DNA of 13,568 nt from Bacteroides sp. CAG:530 (GTDB taxonomy: Bacteria; Bacteroidota; Bacteroidia; Bacteroidales; Bacteroidaceae), in assembly GCA_000434735.1 (NCBI GenBank), contig FR881256.1:1-13568 (forward strand), written 5' to 3'. The notes beneath the pieces are model-generated. The model saw only the letters and a program-made list of their open reading frames with translations, searched no databases and was not told the origin of the DNA. Shown here one piece after another: positions 12,977 through 13,568 of the stretch. Numbering within the stretch: the stretch's first letter is position 1; every line of letters begins with the position of its first letter. The position numbers were made by a program, and so were the translations under genes.

Positions 12977-13093
12977 GATTATTATCAAATAGTGATAAAA
13001 GTTTAATTCTGAATGCTTTATAAATCTTTGTCCGGGATGAGTAGGGCAAACGGAATTTGTTTTTTAGTAGTTAACATTTAAAAAAAATTAAGA
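12977..13093 (+). promoter_or_regulatory. Structured 5' leader of rplM, possible L13 autoregulatory element
   Basis: The leader between the promoter and the GTG start holds two hairpins. TTATCA (12982-12987) pairs with TGATAA (12993-12998). TTTGTCC (13027-13033) pairs with GGGCAAA (13044-13050, one wobble). A competing pairing, TCCG (13031-13034) with CGGA (13051-13054), overlaps the second stem. A T-run and an A-rich stretch lead to the start. In E. coli and Firmicutes, L13 represses its own operon through a 5' leader; a similar role here is inference. Confidence 0.45.
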
Positions 13094-13555
13094 GTGGATA
13101 CTTTAAGTTACAAGACCATTTCTGCAAACAAGGAAACAGCGAACAAAGAATGGGTCGTTGTTGATGCTACCGATCAGGTTGTAGGCCGTCTCGGTGCTAA
13201 AGTTGCGAAACTGTTGAGAGGTAAGTACAAACCAAACTTTACTCCTCATGTAGACTGCGGTGATAACGTTATCATCATCAATGCAGACAAAGTTAAATTT
13301 ACAGGTAACAAGTGGAATGACAAGGTTTACCTGAGCTACACAGGCTATCCTGGTGGTCAGCGCGAAATTACTCCTGCTCGTTTGATGGCTAAGCCTAACG
13401 GTGCAGAGAGATTGATGAAGAAAGTAGTGAAGGGTATGCTTCCGAAGAACCGTTTGGGCGCAAAGTTGCTGAGCAATCTTTACGTATACGAAGGCTCTGA
13501 ACACAAACACGAAGCTCAGACTCCGAAAGCAATTGATATTAACTCACTTAAATAA
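13094..13555 (+). CDS. rplM: 50S ribosomal protein L13
   Basis: L13 (uL13) is a primary-binding protein of the large ribosomal subunit. The 153 residues include the family hallmarks: WVVVDATDQVVGRL (20-33), the NVIIINADKV strand, YLSYTGYPGGQ, the RLMAKPNGAERL stretch, and VKGMLPKNRLGAKLLSNLYVYEGSEHKHEAQ near the C-terminus. The start is GTG 13094: an in-frame TAA lies at 13079-13081 with no ATG between, and no ATG occurs near the expected start downstream. The GTG may lower initiation in keeping with control by the leader. It is followed after 6 nt by rpsI, the usual L13-S9 pair. Stop is TAA. Confidence 0.97.
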   Translation: MDTLSYKTISANKETANKEWVVVDATDQVVGRLGAKVAKLLRGKYKPNFTPHVDCGDNVIIINADKVKFTGNKWNDKVYLSYTGYPGGQREITPARLMAKPNGAERLMKKVVKGMLPKNRLGAKLLSNLYVYEGSEHKHEAQTPKAIDINSLK

Positions 13556-13561
13556 TAAAGA

Positions 13562-13568
13562 ATGGAAG
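13562..13568 (+). CDS. rpsI: 30S ribosomal protein S9, first codons only
   Basis: ATGGAAG at the right edge, 6 nt after the rplM stop, encodes Met-Glu and then leaves the window. The rplM-rpsI pairing is near universal, and S9 of this phylum begins Met-Glu as I remember. The call rests on context rather than on the two visible codons. Confidence 0.7.

Noticed and set aside
13103..13510. A 135-codon minus-strand frame opposite rplM
   Set aside because: It is the shadow of a highly expressed, well-conserved ribosomal gene and resembles no protein family.
1..13568. tRNA or rRNA genes, or phage or IS insertions
   Set aside because: No cloverleaf, rRNA-like stretch, transposase, integrase or terminal inverted repeat with target duplication was recognised. 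The gaps between genes are short and explained by promoters, terminators and repeats.

Overview
The window looks like chromosomal DNA from a Bacteroidales bacterium, most likely Bacteroidaceae (Bacteroides or Phocaeicola-like). The reasons are the protein families (long-type IspG, a DUF4488 protein, a DUF3109 protein, a CBM9-like secreted protein), a transglutaminase-family lipoprotein, the near absence of Shine-Dalgarno sequences, and repeated copies of the Bacteroidetes -7 promoter box TAnnTTTG ahead of genes. Coding density is high and nothing points to a phage, plasmid, insertion sequence, CRISPR array or defence island. This is core housekeeping sequence with a few unusual points.

Left block (119-5112, minus strand): a compact five-gene operon read rpoN, a PAP2-like membrane protein, gcvH, purE, ispG. 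Gaps are 21, 50, 11 and 4 nt, with one promoter box ahead of rpoN and a nested hairpin after ispG. It joins the alternative sigma factor sigma-54 to lipoyl-dependent glycine cleavage, purine synthesis and isoprenoid synthesis.

Middle block (5402-10629, plus strand): a large multidomain transglutaminase-like lipoprotein ending at a strong terminator, then tcdA (tRNA ct6A formation), then gpmI (cofactor-independent phosphoglycerate mutase). gpmI has an in-frame TAG at codon 157, while the frame and all recognisable catalytic residues on both sides are intact. This is the most notable feature of the window.

Right block (10739-13568): a cysteine-rich DUF3109 protein (plus), a terminator, three tandem 22-nt hairpin repeats, a secreted CBM9-like protein (minus), a secreted DUF4488 protein (plus), and then the rplM-rpsI ribosomal operon. 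rplM has a full-consensus promoter, a 5' leader of about 115 nt with hairpins, and a GTG start; only the first bases of rpsI are inside the window.

I did not find a convincing new multi-gene system. The points most worth a second look are the gpmI nonsense codon, the architecture of the 872-residue lipoprotein, the tandem hairpin repeats and the rplM leader. All family assignments come from reading the proteins and from memory of the families; no database search was run.
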